Assembly (NCBI GenBank): GCA_905331475.1
Contig: CAJNYU010004083.1
Coordinates: 62,001 to 126,000 of the forward strand
DNA length: 64,000 nt
Direction of reading: 5' to 3'
Source: Rotaria socialis
Lineage: Eukaryota > Rotifera > Eurotatoria > Philodinida > Philodinidae
A program made the translations under genes and the position numbers. Below are positions 15,025 through 28,284 of this stretch, in pieces (position 1 is the first letter of the stretch; each line of letters opens with the position of its first letter). Under the pieces are notes generated by a model. That model was not told the origin of the DNA and did not search any database. It was given only the letters and a program-made list of their open reading frames with translations.

Positions 15025-18000
15025 CTATTGTTCATTACATTCAGGAAATAGAGATGTCCGACAACTTGGATTTACCGGATCTGAAGGTAATCGCTGTCGA
15101 GGCTATAAATTGGAAGAAGAAAAAAAAATAAACAAAAGTTATTCTTAAATCAAAAATCATTGCAATTTTTTCATACCGCAGCATTGCTTGAATTAAGATG
15201 ATCAATTAGTATACGAATTTCACGGGAAATTTCCACTGAATAATTTTTTTCACGCATCTTTTGCAACGTCTAGAGTAAACAAATCAATTTATAGTGGTTC
15301 CGCTGAAAATTTATCATACAAATTTTGTTTCGCTTTTCACTCTCACGTAACTCAAATTATTTTCAATAAGAATTCAAGAGAAAAGAAACGCATGCATTCA
15401 CGGTCTTGCATAACCGTAATTTTTCAGAAGACACTATGAGACTGTTCTTGATTGCATGAAATATGATCTATACGGAATCCTAAGAGGACTATTTGTCTGT
15501 TATTCATTGACGGAACGATTCTTCATACGATCTATTTGGAGGGTTTCATAATATAACTTCACTTCTCTGAAGGTATCAGCGGGAGTTTGTGGATTCAGAC
15601 TGTTCTGTAGATTCAACTGATAACTTCAACCTTTTTTTTTGTTTTTATTGGGGCATTATAAACATTTAAAAGCAATTTGACGTACTGTTAGCAATTTCAC
15701 TGAATTAAACATTGGTAATATTATCTGTGTATCTTTTTCATTGAAAATATTACGTAACAACGATAATAGACAAATAAGAAATCGTTCATCTGTACATTGC
15801 TCCAGTAATGAATAAATACGATCTATTGTCAATCCTAAAAGAACCATAAAAATTTCGATTATCTCTCGTTAGGAATGTTACTTTATTACCATGAATAACA
15901 TCTTGCTTAATTTTAAGTGTTGATAAATAAGAAAGATTGCGTAAAGCCCACATACCATTGATAGATAGGTCATGATCTGGATGTGTAAGAAATGCAAGAA
16001 GTATATCAAGAATACCACCAGACAGCAATCTCTAGATAAAATAAAACAGCTTTTTAAATAAACAAAACAGACAATATTCGTTTAAAAAATTTACTGCTCG
16101 GCACGTAGAAAATTCTAATACAGTATTACTAATAACAGATGATGCAATTTTAACAAGAGATAAATCACTGGATTTAACAGCATCGAGTAAAACATCACAA
16201 ATAGTATCGTTAAATGTTGTACGAAGTTGATGTACGCTTCGAGATAAGCCATGAAATAAACAAAGAGCTGCTAATTGTAATGACCGATGATTCGAACGAT
16301 AGCATTCGATGGCTGTTGAAATTAAATCTAAATTAAAATTTTCTAATTAATCAAAAGAACAATGATAAATCATATATCATCAGAAGAAATTATGGCTAAC
16401 AGGCATCGATTTCAGTATGCTTAGTAATGTCAATATTTTATCGTGTGGGAGGCTAATTAAAAATAAAATCAGTACTCCGTAATATCATGATTAACTTATG
16501 TCAATAGCTTTGAAAATGACAAAATCCAGAAAATTCTCATGTTCGAATCTCGACGCCATAATTCATAAAAAAATACCGGCTGTTTGTCTCGAACTACCCA
16601 CTCAATAACATACTGACTACGTGATGGCGTACACAACAAGTCCTTGTGATTATTAGCCAGTATGTATAGGAAGCTTAAACGAGAGAAATTCCAATGCCGG
16701 TTGACCTTGCGCCCAGAGTTGTAGAAACATACCGGTCTTTCAAAATTATATTCGGGCAGCATGACATACTGTAGAATCGTTTCAGCTTAAAAAAATCGAA
16801 TAGAACATTTTTCTTACTGTCTTGATCTGCAATTCGTTTTTTAATATCTTCATGATACGATGAAAGAACTGCAAGTAATGTTAACGTTGATGTGCGTATT
16901 TGTATAAGCATTGCTTCGTCAATAGTTTCATTGAAAATTTTCGTTGGTGCGAATAAATAGCAAAATAATTTATTTAAAAATTGCTCGGTATACATTGCTG
17001 TATGATGTAATGTATTGTTGCCATTTAATAAATAAATAAGTGTATCAAAACATGCAATATACAAATGAATAGATTTATTTATAGTTGATTTCGTACATAA
17101 ATGAACAAGTGTGGTTAATGATTTATGAGATACAAATGAATCATCACATGAGAGCACCTTTGTTTTGCAAAGATTAATGAAAAATTTCGATGCATAATAT
17201 GATATTACTACTGGCTGATTGGTTTTATTTAATAGGCTTGATATAATCTCGCATAATGTTTCGTTGGTTTGAGTGAATACTGTTGTGTGCAATTGTCGAG
17301 CAACAGCAGCATTTTCGTAACATATTGAACAAAAAAATTTCAAACAAACGCCTACTAGATATTCATTGGTCACACTAAAAAGAATTCGAATTAAATTGTC
17401 TATAGCTAGCGTGTGAATAAATTCGAGGCTTTTATTTTATTGGAAATTTAAACATACTGAATATTTGATACTATTAGTTTAGAACAATAGTCTCAACTGT
17501 AATATTTTATTCATCGGAAGAAAATGATATATATATATATATATATCCCGTTATTGATGGTCAGCCTTCCGGGTATCGTAAATCTTTTCACTGAAACACA
17601 GAAATCACTACTTTCTGGACTTTTCCCTTCTAAGAGCAAAGTTCTCCGACTGATTTTCAGGAATATGAAATCTCCAAATAGTACATGTGCTGAGCATAAA
17701 AATATTGAACTTTTAAATCACACTAAACAAATTATATAGAATATATAGAGACAGTCTTTTTCGAAAATAATACTTTAACGTTTCATGTTTGATCTTATTC
17801 TAAGATATAACTATGATGAAAATAAAACATGTCACTTCTATACACTCGTTGTTCTTATTTTAGGATAGAAGTCACTTCAGAGACTTATAACTTTCTTCAT
17901 CAATTGTTCCTATGCGAAAATTTCTAATATCAATTCTGTTAAAAATGATTGTGGTACTCAATTTTTTAAAATTATCCTATCGAGATAAAAATAATCCAAG

Positions 18001-18925
18001 AGATGGACGTTTTTTTTCCTAAGTATTCGCAACTCATTTTAGTTCACATTCGTTTTTTTTTACCCTGAACTGAAAAGTAATTAGCTATTTGTAGGACTTC
18101 TCTTGTTAGACTATGACATTCCTAGTCGCATACCTGACTAGATTAATTTTGTTATGATAAAGAATATTTTCTACAAGTAGATGCATAATAGATTGAATAA
18201 AATCTGTTTCTACAATTTGATTTTGTCGTTCATTATTAACACATGCACAACATAAAATTTCTATGATTGAGATTTGTGTCGATTTCGATATTGATAATAG
18301 GCGAGGAAAAATATCAAGATTTTGAGAATTTTCTAATAATATATTCACGGGTAAATATTTATCATTTGATAGATAACTTTCTGTTTCCGATAAAACTGTG
18401 ATTGTGTCATGTTTATTGTCATCACTCAGTAGTATATATGGTGTCGGAGTTAAATATGGATTTGAGAATATTTTTGATAGAAAAAATGAACGTAAACAAC
18501 GAAGACATGATTCATAAAAATGATTTGAATCGATTTGTATCGTTAATAAACTTAATATTTGTTCAATAAATCCAAGTTCAATGAGACGATTTAATAGATT
18601 TTTATTATTGACTTTAGCAAATGATGATATACAATCAAGAATTTCTACGAGAATATCTATGCTTATTAAACATGAATATTCTTTCAATAAATTATTGAGA
18701 ATTTCAAGAATACCAGCATGATAAAAAGCTAGTTTACATCGCCTTGAACCGATTATTAAATTTTTAAGCTTAAAGAAAAACAAGAATATTTAAAGATTAT
18801 TCCAAATCAATTCGGTTTACTTCAGTAAGAACTTGAATTCGTTCGTGTTGTTCAACATTATCAACAAGTTTTCGAATTAGAAGCTCTTCTTGCTGCGTTG
18901 GCCGATCATCATCATAGCAAGGCAT
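15025..18925 (-). CDS. armc8: armadillo repeat-containing protein 8 (CTLH/GID complex subunit)
   Basis: Eight exons: 18925-18821, 18768-18134, 17374-16818, 16327-16095, 16031-15890, 15834-15686, 15269-15177, 15102-15025. They total 1992 bases, 663 residues; human ARMC8 has about 673. Landmarks shared with ARMC8 are L-K-N-L-I-I-G near the start, E-S-C-L-R-C-L-R-S-F-F, H-E-D-I-K-K-R-I-A-D-Q-D, G-L-S-R-S-V-H-Q-L-R-T and N-G-M-W-A-L-R-N-L-S-Y. It is an all-helical ARM scaffold that recruits substrates to the CTLH E3 ubiquitin ligase. The first six exons are firm. The last two are in frame but resemble no ARMC8 C-terminus I know and carry a weak donor context (GTACGT). Introns 2 (759 bp) and 3 (488 bp) are unusually long for this locus. 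Confidence 0.85.
17525..17547. repeat. (TA)n microsatellite in armc8 intron 2
   Basis: About eleven TA dinucleotides. Confidence 0.8.
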
Positions 18926-20405
18926 TATTAACTTGTTTTTCTATTATTGATAATATGAATCAATATTAATTATTGAATAACAACCCCTAAAAAACTAAAA
19001 AAATAAAACAGGAATGCCAAAATATATGATTGGTTTGTCATCGTAACAAATGAGAGTTTATTTATTCATTCCCTATACAAAACAAACCTCTGGTTCGTTT
19101 TCAGATTTAGTTTTTTTTCTCAATTGAGTTAAACCATCCTCTCGAAATATTAGTTGATCCGTTGAATTTTTATTTATTTTAGGCTTTTGAAAAACCTTCG
19201 AATGCATTGATGAGTTATTATTATCAATTAAATAGAAAAGATGTTTTCCTGTTTGTTTTGTTGATTATATCAAAGAAATACATCGATTATCGTTTTTTCC
19301 CTGTATTGATATATTCGTAGATATATATTTTAAACGTCGCTATCCAAGCTCCGTTGCCTAGGCACAAGCAGTCTGTTGCTGGAGGGTGAGAAAAACGAGA
19401 CAGAGAAAAAAATGTACAAGAAGGAATAGAAATGCCTTAGGGAAGTTCGATTTGCATTTGTTCTTTTTCTTTTTCTTCTTATTTGTAACCCTTTCCTTCT
19501 TGCTTGTCGCTGTTCGGCACATTGTACTGTGCCCTATACGATGTCGACCACATGCATTACTCATCATATACACACACACACACACACACACATCCATCCA
19601 TCTAACCGTTTTTCTTTTTTTTTCTTCTCTCTATTGTTTGTTCTTGCATACACACAGACATACTAGTTATAGCAACAACGTTTCGAACGCTGTTAGTTTA
19701 TTTTTCGTTCTCTTCTTTTCTCAATTCGTAGAACTATCCATTCAATAAACGTAGTCTCTATTTTTGATGAATCATATATTCTTCAAGGCTGAAGACAGGA
19801 CAAAAAAAAGTCATCATTCTTTCCCTCTCATTTTCTATTATAGGTCACAATTGTGCTGTCGTTTTGTATGTCGGGCATGTTTGGCAGCTCGTGTGACGTT
19901 GACCAATCGAGTTCAATTGTTCTTTTCGTTGTTTATTAACAGGTTTTGCTATTTCTTTTCTTATTTATAAAAACGTCTATATCATAAAGATTTATCTTAT
20001 TTTCTTTTAAGATTCGTTATCACTTACTACAGTTAAAAACATTTAAAGCGTGCTCGAAAAATTAATCATGTGTGCTGTCGTCGACATTCCTTTTTGATAC
20101 CGACTCCTGTTGTACTTTTTCATCGTATATATGTACGTATTTTAGTAAAACAAAGAAAAGGAAATCATAATTGTATCTATATTTTTTAAATTTATACATA
20201 GAAAACAAAAGTTGAAATTCTTCAAATTGATTCGTTTATCGTCTATTACAATATTTCAATAATTCACGTGTTTTGTTTTTTTGTTCGTTTTTTCATCGCA
20301 TTTGTTCACCACATCTAGACAATTCATCTTGTTATCATCATCGTATATACATATTATTCATACATATATATAGACAGTAGTTCAATTTTGTTTCTTTTTA
20401 TCACA
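18926..20405. other. divergent promoter region of armc8 and larp4
   Basis: The two genes point away from each other across about 1.5 kb. It contains T-rich tracts, a (CA)n run near 19568-19592 and TATATA stretches near 20360. Open frames here on both strands are low-complexity products and not genes. Upstream non-coding exons of larp4 may lie here but cannot be placed. Confidence 0.5.
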
Positions 20406-21853
20406 ATGACACAAGCAACAGTGAGTAAAATTTATATATATATATTTTTTTTTCTTCTTCTTCTTCTTCAATTATCAATAGAATAACGAAAAGTAGATAA
20501 AAGTTAGACAAAAAAGACAGAGCTTAAAATATGGTTTTCTCTTCTGTTGGTATGTCCCACATATCAACACATTCATTGTCTCATTTTATGTTCTCTTTTT
20601 CGGATACGAACAGAGATTTTTTTTGTCAACACAATGTACTTATTGATGTTGATAATAATGAAGTTGGTGTTATCATGAAAATCGTTGACAACGAATGCTT
20701 TTCCTAAGTATTATTGATACTTCTGTAGAAAAGTATTCTCCGCGTTTTTTTTTACTAAATACATATATATATATATATAACATTATATGATAAGTTCCTA
20801 TTAACTATGGATAATGAGATGGTCGAAGTTCTTTTATATGGTTACAATGCATATGTTACATCGAACTTGAACAAACAGGAAATAGTATTTTGTGTACAAA
20901 ACGCAAATATCATCGGTGATATCAATAGTTATGGCCAATATGACCTTGTTAACAACAACGATATCTATCCCCCATCATTGTTTCTAGTTGATCAGCAGGA
21001 TGCTGTTGTCTCCCATCCATATAATCATCATGTGAGAAGCAGAAAACGAGAAGACAAAGCTCTTTTGTCCTTCGAATCAGAGCATAGTTAGAGAAGAGGA
21101 TGGATGCTAGTAAAGGAGGCATAGTCAGAGAAAAAGAAGACAAGAATACTCAATAGCGACGAGGCAGCAAAATGACGAAGTAGAAAAAGGAAAAGAGGCA
21201 AAAGCAACAAAAACAATTATTTGTTTTACATAAATCTTTTGTTCAAGGTAAATGTCGGCAATAGTGCCGGCAAAAATCTCAATCCCAATGCTCAACACTT
21301 TTCGTCGCGCGATTTTAACCATGGAACAGTACTAGCCGGATCAACGGCACCCAGTGGTAAGTCTTAGTTTTTGTACTTATGAAGAATAAAAATGTCTGAA
21401 TTGTTTTTCTTTGCAGATGATTCGTATACAGAATATCTTGATAATGGCACGGGACCGTATCTTCGACAACATCAATCTCAGCTATATTCGCGTAAATTTC
21501 AATTATTTTATTTCTATTTATTTCCTATATGTACATATATATTTATATATGTTGATAATTCAGGTTTTTATTATGAGGGTAAGAGATAGTATACGCATCT
21601 GTATGTATGTGTGGAAACATTGCGAAAGAGGATAAAAAGAAAAAGAGAGTAGTCATTCAGTTACTTTTTTCTTCTTTACCATGATTCTTTTTCTCGGTTA
21701 TGCGTCCCGCTACTCATTTCTCAATCTCTCTCTCTCTCTCCCGCGTTCTCCACACACGAACGCGCGAGAATATGTAGCTTCTTCTCCTCCTGATTGCCAA
21801 CACATACACTATTTGCTTTGAACAACACATATACACATTCTCTCTCTTTCTCT

Positions 21854-21892
<39 letters not shown>

Positions 21893-24800
21893 TCATTCAA
21901 TGCATTTATGAGGTGTATATTTATCTAAATATCTTATTTTCGTCTTTCATTGTTGCTTCATAGTCGATCCGTCGTCAATCGATTCACTTCAACAACAACA
22001 ACAACAGCAACCAGACTCGAACTTCGCCGTACATGAACATGTAGCCATGCTTGATACAATCGATCATCAACAACCACCATTGTTAAATTCAAATCATATA
22101 CATCATCCTCGACAACATGTAAATCAGACAATGCCAGGTAACAATAAACTAATAGTTAAGAGAAGGAGAAAAAAAGGTGATGCAATCTTAACGACAGAGG
22201 TCATCGATCATCGCTCTTCATATATATTAAGGCGTGTATATGTAATAAGCCTGTCAGCATACTCCTCTTCGTTATCACTTTAGTTCAATACGCACGCACA
22301 CACCAAAAAAGAAGAGAAAAGAGAAAGCTTTTAATTGTTGTTGAACGGGAGCCAAAATGTGATGAACGGCTTATATACGTAGAGGATAACCGTCGTCGTT
22401 TTGTGTTCGCGCGGACGAGAATGAGAGAGAAGAACAGAACATATACACCGTCGGGTTTGAATTGTAAGCTACGTGCACATACATACACACATATCGAATT
22501 GTTTTGCTTCGTCGTTCTTTTTCTTTCTCTCGTGCCTATGTACATATGCGTATAACAATCGAAAGAGAACATTACACATCGCGCGCGCGCGAGAGAGAGA
22601 TAGCGTCGGCACCATGTCTTCCTTCACTTGACGCAAGTCTTTATTTTTTTTTGTGTATGTGCACATAAGAAATAACAACAATAAAGATGATCTATGAACG
22701 ACGACGTGTCGTTAATCAACTATCAGGTTTTTCTATTTCATTATCTTATTCTTTATCTAAATTATTTTGTTTAGATGAAGAACAAGTTCATCAATTACAA
22801 CCAGCATCGGAACAATTACGACAACTTTTGAAAAAACAACTTGAATATTATTTCTCAAGAGAGAATATGATTCATGATGCATATTTACAATCACAAATGG
22901 ATGCCGATGATTATGTTTCTATAGCTATAATTGCAAATTTTAAACTTGTTAAACGTCTTACACATGATTTACAATTAATTATAGAAGTACTTAAAGGTAT
23001 TACTATTATTAAAAAAATTGTAGTCTAAAAATAATTTGATTTGTTTGGTGTTTTTTTCTTCTCTCCATAGAAATACCATCTGTTGAAGTTGACGCCGAAG
23101 AAAAGAAAGTTCGTTCATCTGAAGAAAAAAAATATCGACTAACACGTAAACGTTGTATTATTATTTTACGTGATGTACCATTGGATGCGACTGAAGCCGA
23201 AGTATCAGAATTATTTTTAAATGAACATTGTCCTGTACCAGCAGTTGAATGTGAAAGAGTTTTAGAATCAGGTACTTCTGATTGCTGGTATGTGACATTC
23301 AATAGTGAGGATGATGCGCAAAATGCCTTTCTATATTTAACACGTGAAAATGTTTCAATACGTGGTCAAAAAGTTTTGGTAAATTTCTTTCTTTTAAATC
23401 TTAAACAAAAAAATCTACTTTTGTCATTTAAAGGGTCGAATGAAAACACGTCTATGGCAAAAACCATCATCTGTACCAAGTACAAATGCATCAACACCTA
23501 TGTCACCACCAATGACATCAAATAATAGTGGTGCAACAAGTCCACCACCATCGTCACAACAACTGATTCAAACATATCAAAACGCAACATTTGTTCCACA
23601 ACAGCAACAAACTCTACCTCCACAACTTCAGTACTCGGCTCACCCACAACAGCAACAACAATTTAATCAACAACAAATTCCACCACAACAGCAACAACAA
23701 CATGCTTCTGTTTATATGCAAACAGGAGCCAATACTCATCCGAATCAAACATCAATTCTTGGAAATATTCAATCACAAACAAATACTTATCGTCTTCCAA
23801 TGCATTCATCAGCGGGTCCACCACCACCTCCTCCGCAACATGTTGCTGCTCAATTTTCAACGACAAATCAAACACAACATTCGATGGAACATGCACAAGC
23901 ATTACAACATTTACGACTAAGTTACCCAAATTATGGTGCTAATACAGCATTTGATCGTGCTACATGGGCTGCGACACATCCGCAAAGTGTGCAATCTGCA
24001 CAGCAAACACTTCAATTTGCAACAGCAGCTCAACAAGCTAATATGGCTTCGTATCCAGCTTCAATTCATCAACAACCACAACTGTTCGCTGGAAATGTAA
24101 GTTCAAATATAGATTGCTATACTGTATAATGAATGTAATTTCCATTGTTACTTGTCAACAACAAATTTTTATTTCTATTTTAGCATCCTGTATTTCAAGC
24201 GGGAGGCGGCTTATGGTATATGCAACCTGGTTATCAAACAGCTGACGGTTATCCAACTATGGTATGTTAGAATTCTACTCTTTTGTTTACGTAAAATAAA
24301 ATCGAAGCTATGAGATAACGAAAATAAACTGATTACGAAAAGGTACTCATCTTTTTCTTATAGATTGTACCTCTCAATTCTTTAATCAGAGTAGGGAACA
24401 TTTTATTATCATTATTATTATTATTATTATTTTCTCTTTATTTCTCTTGTGGATGCTTTGATGTGCGTGCACACCCAACCATGTTTTATTTTTGTCCAGC
24501 TGTAGTTTGTTCTTGAGAATAAAGATATTGAACAATTATTAAAGAGATCCTCTATTCCACTTGTCGTTTTTTTTAAATATCACTATGTATGTGCATGAAT
24601 AATATACATAATTATTAGTCAGCACGAGGATCTCTTTTGTTTTCTTTTTGAAAATTTCATTAAGAGTGTCAATGTGAGAAAGTATAAGAAACAGATTCGA
24701 TAATGTTGGCATGAAGCTTCAGTTATTTTTTGTTTCCCTTGCGTTCTCGTCGAGAATCGTTTTTTTAAATACAGTCTTATATATCATGCTATTTTCATCT

Positions 24801-26741
24801 GTTGATTTTTCAGGCCTATAACGGTGGCAATAAACCTAAAACTCGAATGACACGTGAATATCCACAAACATCTAAATCACGGTAAAGATTTGATTTCGGA
24901 ACAAAGAAACCAAGTATTCTAATTGATTTTCAATTTTAAGTAATTCAACTAAACCACTTGGTACTCGAAATTCTCGTCATGAAGGACCCCAAATGAATAA
25001 TGAACATTCAAATGAATTACTTGATTATTGTCAACACAGTACTCCACAGTACGTACAAGTTTAATTTTATTAGAGAAATATTTCATCGATTTTGTTTCCT
25101 AGTTCCGAAGATAGTAGTTCACCAATCCCTCGTGCCGAAGCAGTCATTAATCGTGTTAATGAACCAATTGCACAGCCAGTATCAAATACATCATTACAAC
25201 ATGTCCAAGCATACTCTACAAGTTCAATTGATACCTCAGCTAATGAAACTATTGATCATTATCATCATCAATCAAATAATGATGTGTAAGAAGAAACGAG
25301 ATAAAAATCTATAGAACGCAAAATATATGTATATCGTTTTTTTTTTCTGTCGGATTACTTTAGTTTATATAATAATAATACGAACAGTCATGTCCAACAA
25401 CAAGGGTCATCTGATACAAATCAATCCCAAGAACAAACTAATGATTCACAAAATTTAGGCAATTTTTCACTTCAATCCTCTTATCGGACAGTAAGAAATT
25501 AGAATCTTTCTGTTTTTAATTTTATTCTTTCATTTTAGTCAACAACAATCGAAAATTCCAATTTAAATTACCAACCATTAGAACAACGAAAACAACCTGC
25601 TAGTAATCAAGATCAACAAGCACATCCTCAAGCCAATGAAAATCAACAACAATCAAATAAAAAACCGAATCAACAACCGGCATCAATCCGTCCATTAATG
25701 CCACGTGAAATCCGACCAACACAAAATTCCAATCGTCCATCGTCATCGTCACAACAAGGACGATCTCAACAACAACAACAACAACAACAATCACGGAATA
25801 ATTCAAATTCAGCAACACCATTAACTGTTACAATACCTAAAGTATCATCAGCGACTTATTACAATCAAACATCATCATCATCACCACAATCTCCTAATTC
25901 AAATCAAAAGTAAATTAATACCGATCTCTTTTCGTATTCTATATTCTATCTATTAAATAGAAATCAACAACAGCAGCAATCAGTTATTGATAATAATGGA
26001 CCTCGTACTTATGCTGATATGCTTAAACTGAAACAAAATCCCCAACAACAACAATCAGAATCAACAAGATCTCCAACAAATGAAACTAACGATATAACTT
26101 CGCCGCGCGCTCAATCACCGACCACTAATCTTAGGACTGATTCCGTATCCGTTAATGCCGAATCGAGTGGCCAATTATCGCCAACATCATCCGATTTATC
26201 GCCTTCAAATCAAATCGAACCAACAATTATTTCACAGTCATCAGCCATAAATGATGTGAATTCTGCTCGTCGTAATAGTTCTGCATCCGATCATCCTCAA
26301 CAACAACAGCAACAGCAACAGCAACAGCAACCGCAACAGCAACAGCAACCGCAACAACAACAACAACAACAACAACAGCATACATCACCATCACATCAAC
26401 AGTATAATAATCAACGTGGTCGTGGTGGTGGTCGCGGAGGTGGAAATTATCGCTATACACATGAACGTCGTTCTGGTTCAAATAACAGTTTAAATCGTGG
26501 TGGCGGCGGCGGTGGCGTTACTGGTAATCGTGGTGGAGGACGTCGTACAGTAAATAATAATAATGCTGGCTCTAATGGTCCACCAACCTATCAATCTCGT
26601 GGTGGTGGACGTGGTAATGGAAGAGTTTTTGATCGTTCACGAGGAGGAGGTGGTAACTATCACAATAGTAATCAACCGGTGGTGAACCGTTTCACCAGCA
26701 ACCCCGGCAATGTTGAATCACAGGTTCACTATACTGAATAG
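20406..26741 (+). CDS. larp4: La-related protein 4 (LARP4/4B) homologue
   Basis: Fourteen exons: 20406-20420, 21248-21356, 21417-21491, 21964-22137, 22775-22996, 23071-23378, 23434-24096, 24184-24261, 24814-24881, 24941-25048, 25103-25285, 25364-25490, 25539-25909, 25961-26741. They total 3282 bases, 1093 residues; human LARP4 has about 724. Residues 16-20 are L-N-P-N-A, the core of the variant PAM2 motif that binds poly(A)-binding protein. The La motif spans about 141-198 ([10 protein letters not shown]) and an RRM about 216-301 ([10 protein letters not shown]). The remainder is long, disordered and Gln-rich with polyQ runs, ending in Arg-Gly-Gly-rich segments. Known role: cytoplasmic mRNA stabilisation and translation through poly(A) and PABP. 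The 15-bp first coding exon is the least certain part. Confidence 0.9.
21861..21890. repeat. (CT)n microsatellite in larp4 intron 3
   Basis: About fifteen CT units within a longer pyrimidine-rich tract starting near 21721. Confidence 0.85.
26292..26380 (+). repeat. CAG/CAA repeat coding polyglutamine in larp4
   Basis: A mixed CAA/CAG array, interrupted by CCG codons, encodes a Gln tract with Pro interruptions before the RGG region. Mixed codons suggest selection for the amino acid or an old repeat rather than a fresh expansion. Confidence 0.85.
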
Positions 26742-26886
26742 GAAAAACAAGAACCTAACTAATTAACTAAAAAAAACTAGACATGATTTATATCTTCTCG
26801 AGTTGTTCGTCTTTCGTTGCTTATTTATTTGTAGTTCCTGTGTCTGTTAAAATGATCCCAACACAAAAGAAAAATACATAAAAAAA

Positions 26887-26896
26887 AATAAATAAA
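26887..26896 (+). terminator. larp4 polyadenylation signal (AATAAATAAA)
   Basis: Overlapping AATAAA hexamers about 145 bp after the larp4 stop codon. Confidence 0.6.
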
Positions 26897-28284
26897 AGTG
26901 TCAGAAAAAAATTAAAGAAAACGTTTTGTGTGTATGCGTGGGTGTGTTTGTTCCACTCTTTCTCTTTCTTGTATCGTCTACTTTTTTGTAACGATTTAAA
27001 AAAACCAAAAAAATTTTTTTTTCTTTTCTTTTTGTTTTCATCCTCAGCTTTCTCTGTGTGTATGCGTGTGTGTTTGGTGCTCTTGATTTCTCTTTTGCTT
27101 CTTTTCGGTTTGTCTTCCAGAGATAAAAAAAAGTTTCGTCTTTGTCTTGTTTTTTTTTTCGATTTATCCGCTCAACCCATTTCGGACTCGCACACAAGAA
27201 AACAAAAAACATTGTAGTTGTCCCGGTGTGTGCTTTTTCTTCTTTTTTTTGTTTCGTTTCAAAAATATCCATCTTAATTGTTTCTTTTCGTTCGTCAACA
27301 CAACAAAAAATTCTTGTGTCTGTTTTGTCCAACTTTTGGTTTTTTTCTCTCTTGTCTGTTCAAGTTGACTGATTTGTGTGTATGCGTCGAAAAAGTTCTT
27401 TTTCTTCTTTCTTTTTTTTTTGTTTTGGCTTGTTTGTGTTCAGAAAATTATGATGGTGATGATGAAAGATCCAGCGATATTGCGTGAGAGGAAAGAAAAA
27501 GCAGGAAAGATCAATTTTTTATACAACTAATAAAAGATTTATGACTTCCTCTCTAGCAAAAACTGTTTACTATTTCGTTCTATTGCCTCAATGGCTAGTC
27601 GAACACGATTTATCGATGGAGGTTTTGTTTGATGAATTATTGATTGAGAAGTTTTTGAATTTTCAATTGATTGATCAATATATGATGGCGTCTAAAAATA
27701 GATGCAGCACACTAATAGTTGTGTTGGAGTAGTGACAGCAGTAGGTTATGTTGTCTGGCAGATAAAAAATAAGTTTTCTCTGTTCTAACCTATTGAGATC
27801 TACAGAAATAAGTATTTCGATACAAACGATATTACATCTGACAGACCTTAAAGTAATAACAGATGTTCGCAATATTAAGATAGGCCCAAAAAGAGAGGTA
27901 AATACAAGAAATATCACTAGAAAAACTTAGCTATTGCCAATGATTTTCATTTCATGTGACCTGCAAAACAATATTGCCATATCCATTTGATGAGAAAATG
28001 ACGTTAATAGAAACTTTGTATATACGTACAGCAATCGTAATATTTTTCTACTGGCAACAATCCATAATCATTCAACCCGACAAGGTTTATATGCTTGATA
28101 GAATAATTTGATTGAGAAAATAATATGAATAAGCTATTCGATTTTCGTACTCTTAATGAATTTATAATGAGGCATTTTAAATGCCATTTAATCATCATAA
28201 ATCGGTTTATTGTCTATTTAAATATTAGTAGGAGATCGGATATTAGCGATTGCTTATCTTTGGGAACTGGATCTATTTTTTCCG
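26897..28284. other. intergenic, T-rich
   Basis: The first 500 bp after larp4 are strongly T/TTTC-rich on the plus strand with GT-rich patches, giving spurious Phe/Ser-rich open frames. Nothing beyond 27500 shows a domain. It holds the 3' side of the minus-strand orphan gene. Confidence 0.5.

Noticed and set aside
16496..16762. 88-codon minus-strand frame within armc8 intron 3
   Set aside because: Including it would break the armc8 frame; the skip from 16818 to 16327 keeps both the frame and the family motif order.
19358..19748. Overlapping plus- and minus-strand open frames around a CA repeat
   Set aside because: Low-complexity Thr-His and Cys-Val runs from the microsatellite; no domain, no splice partner.
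20807..21091. 94-codon frame in larp4 intron 1
   Set aside because: No acceptor/donor pair places it in frame with exon 2, and it shows no LARP similarity.
26227..26481. Minus-strand Val/Ala-rich open frame opposite the larp4 polyQ tract
   Set aside because: It is the complement of the CAA/CAG array; composition alone keeps it open.
26901..27487. Several Phe/Ser/Cys-rich frames after larp4
   Set aside because: They arise from a T-rich 3' flank; overlapping frames on both strands are equally open.
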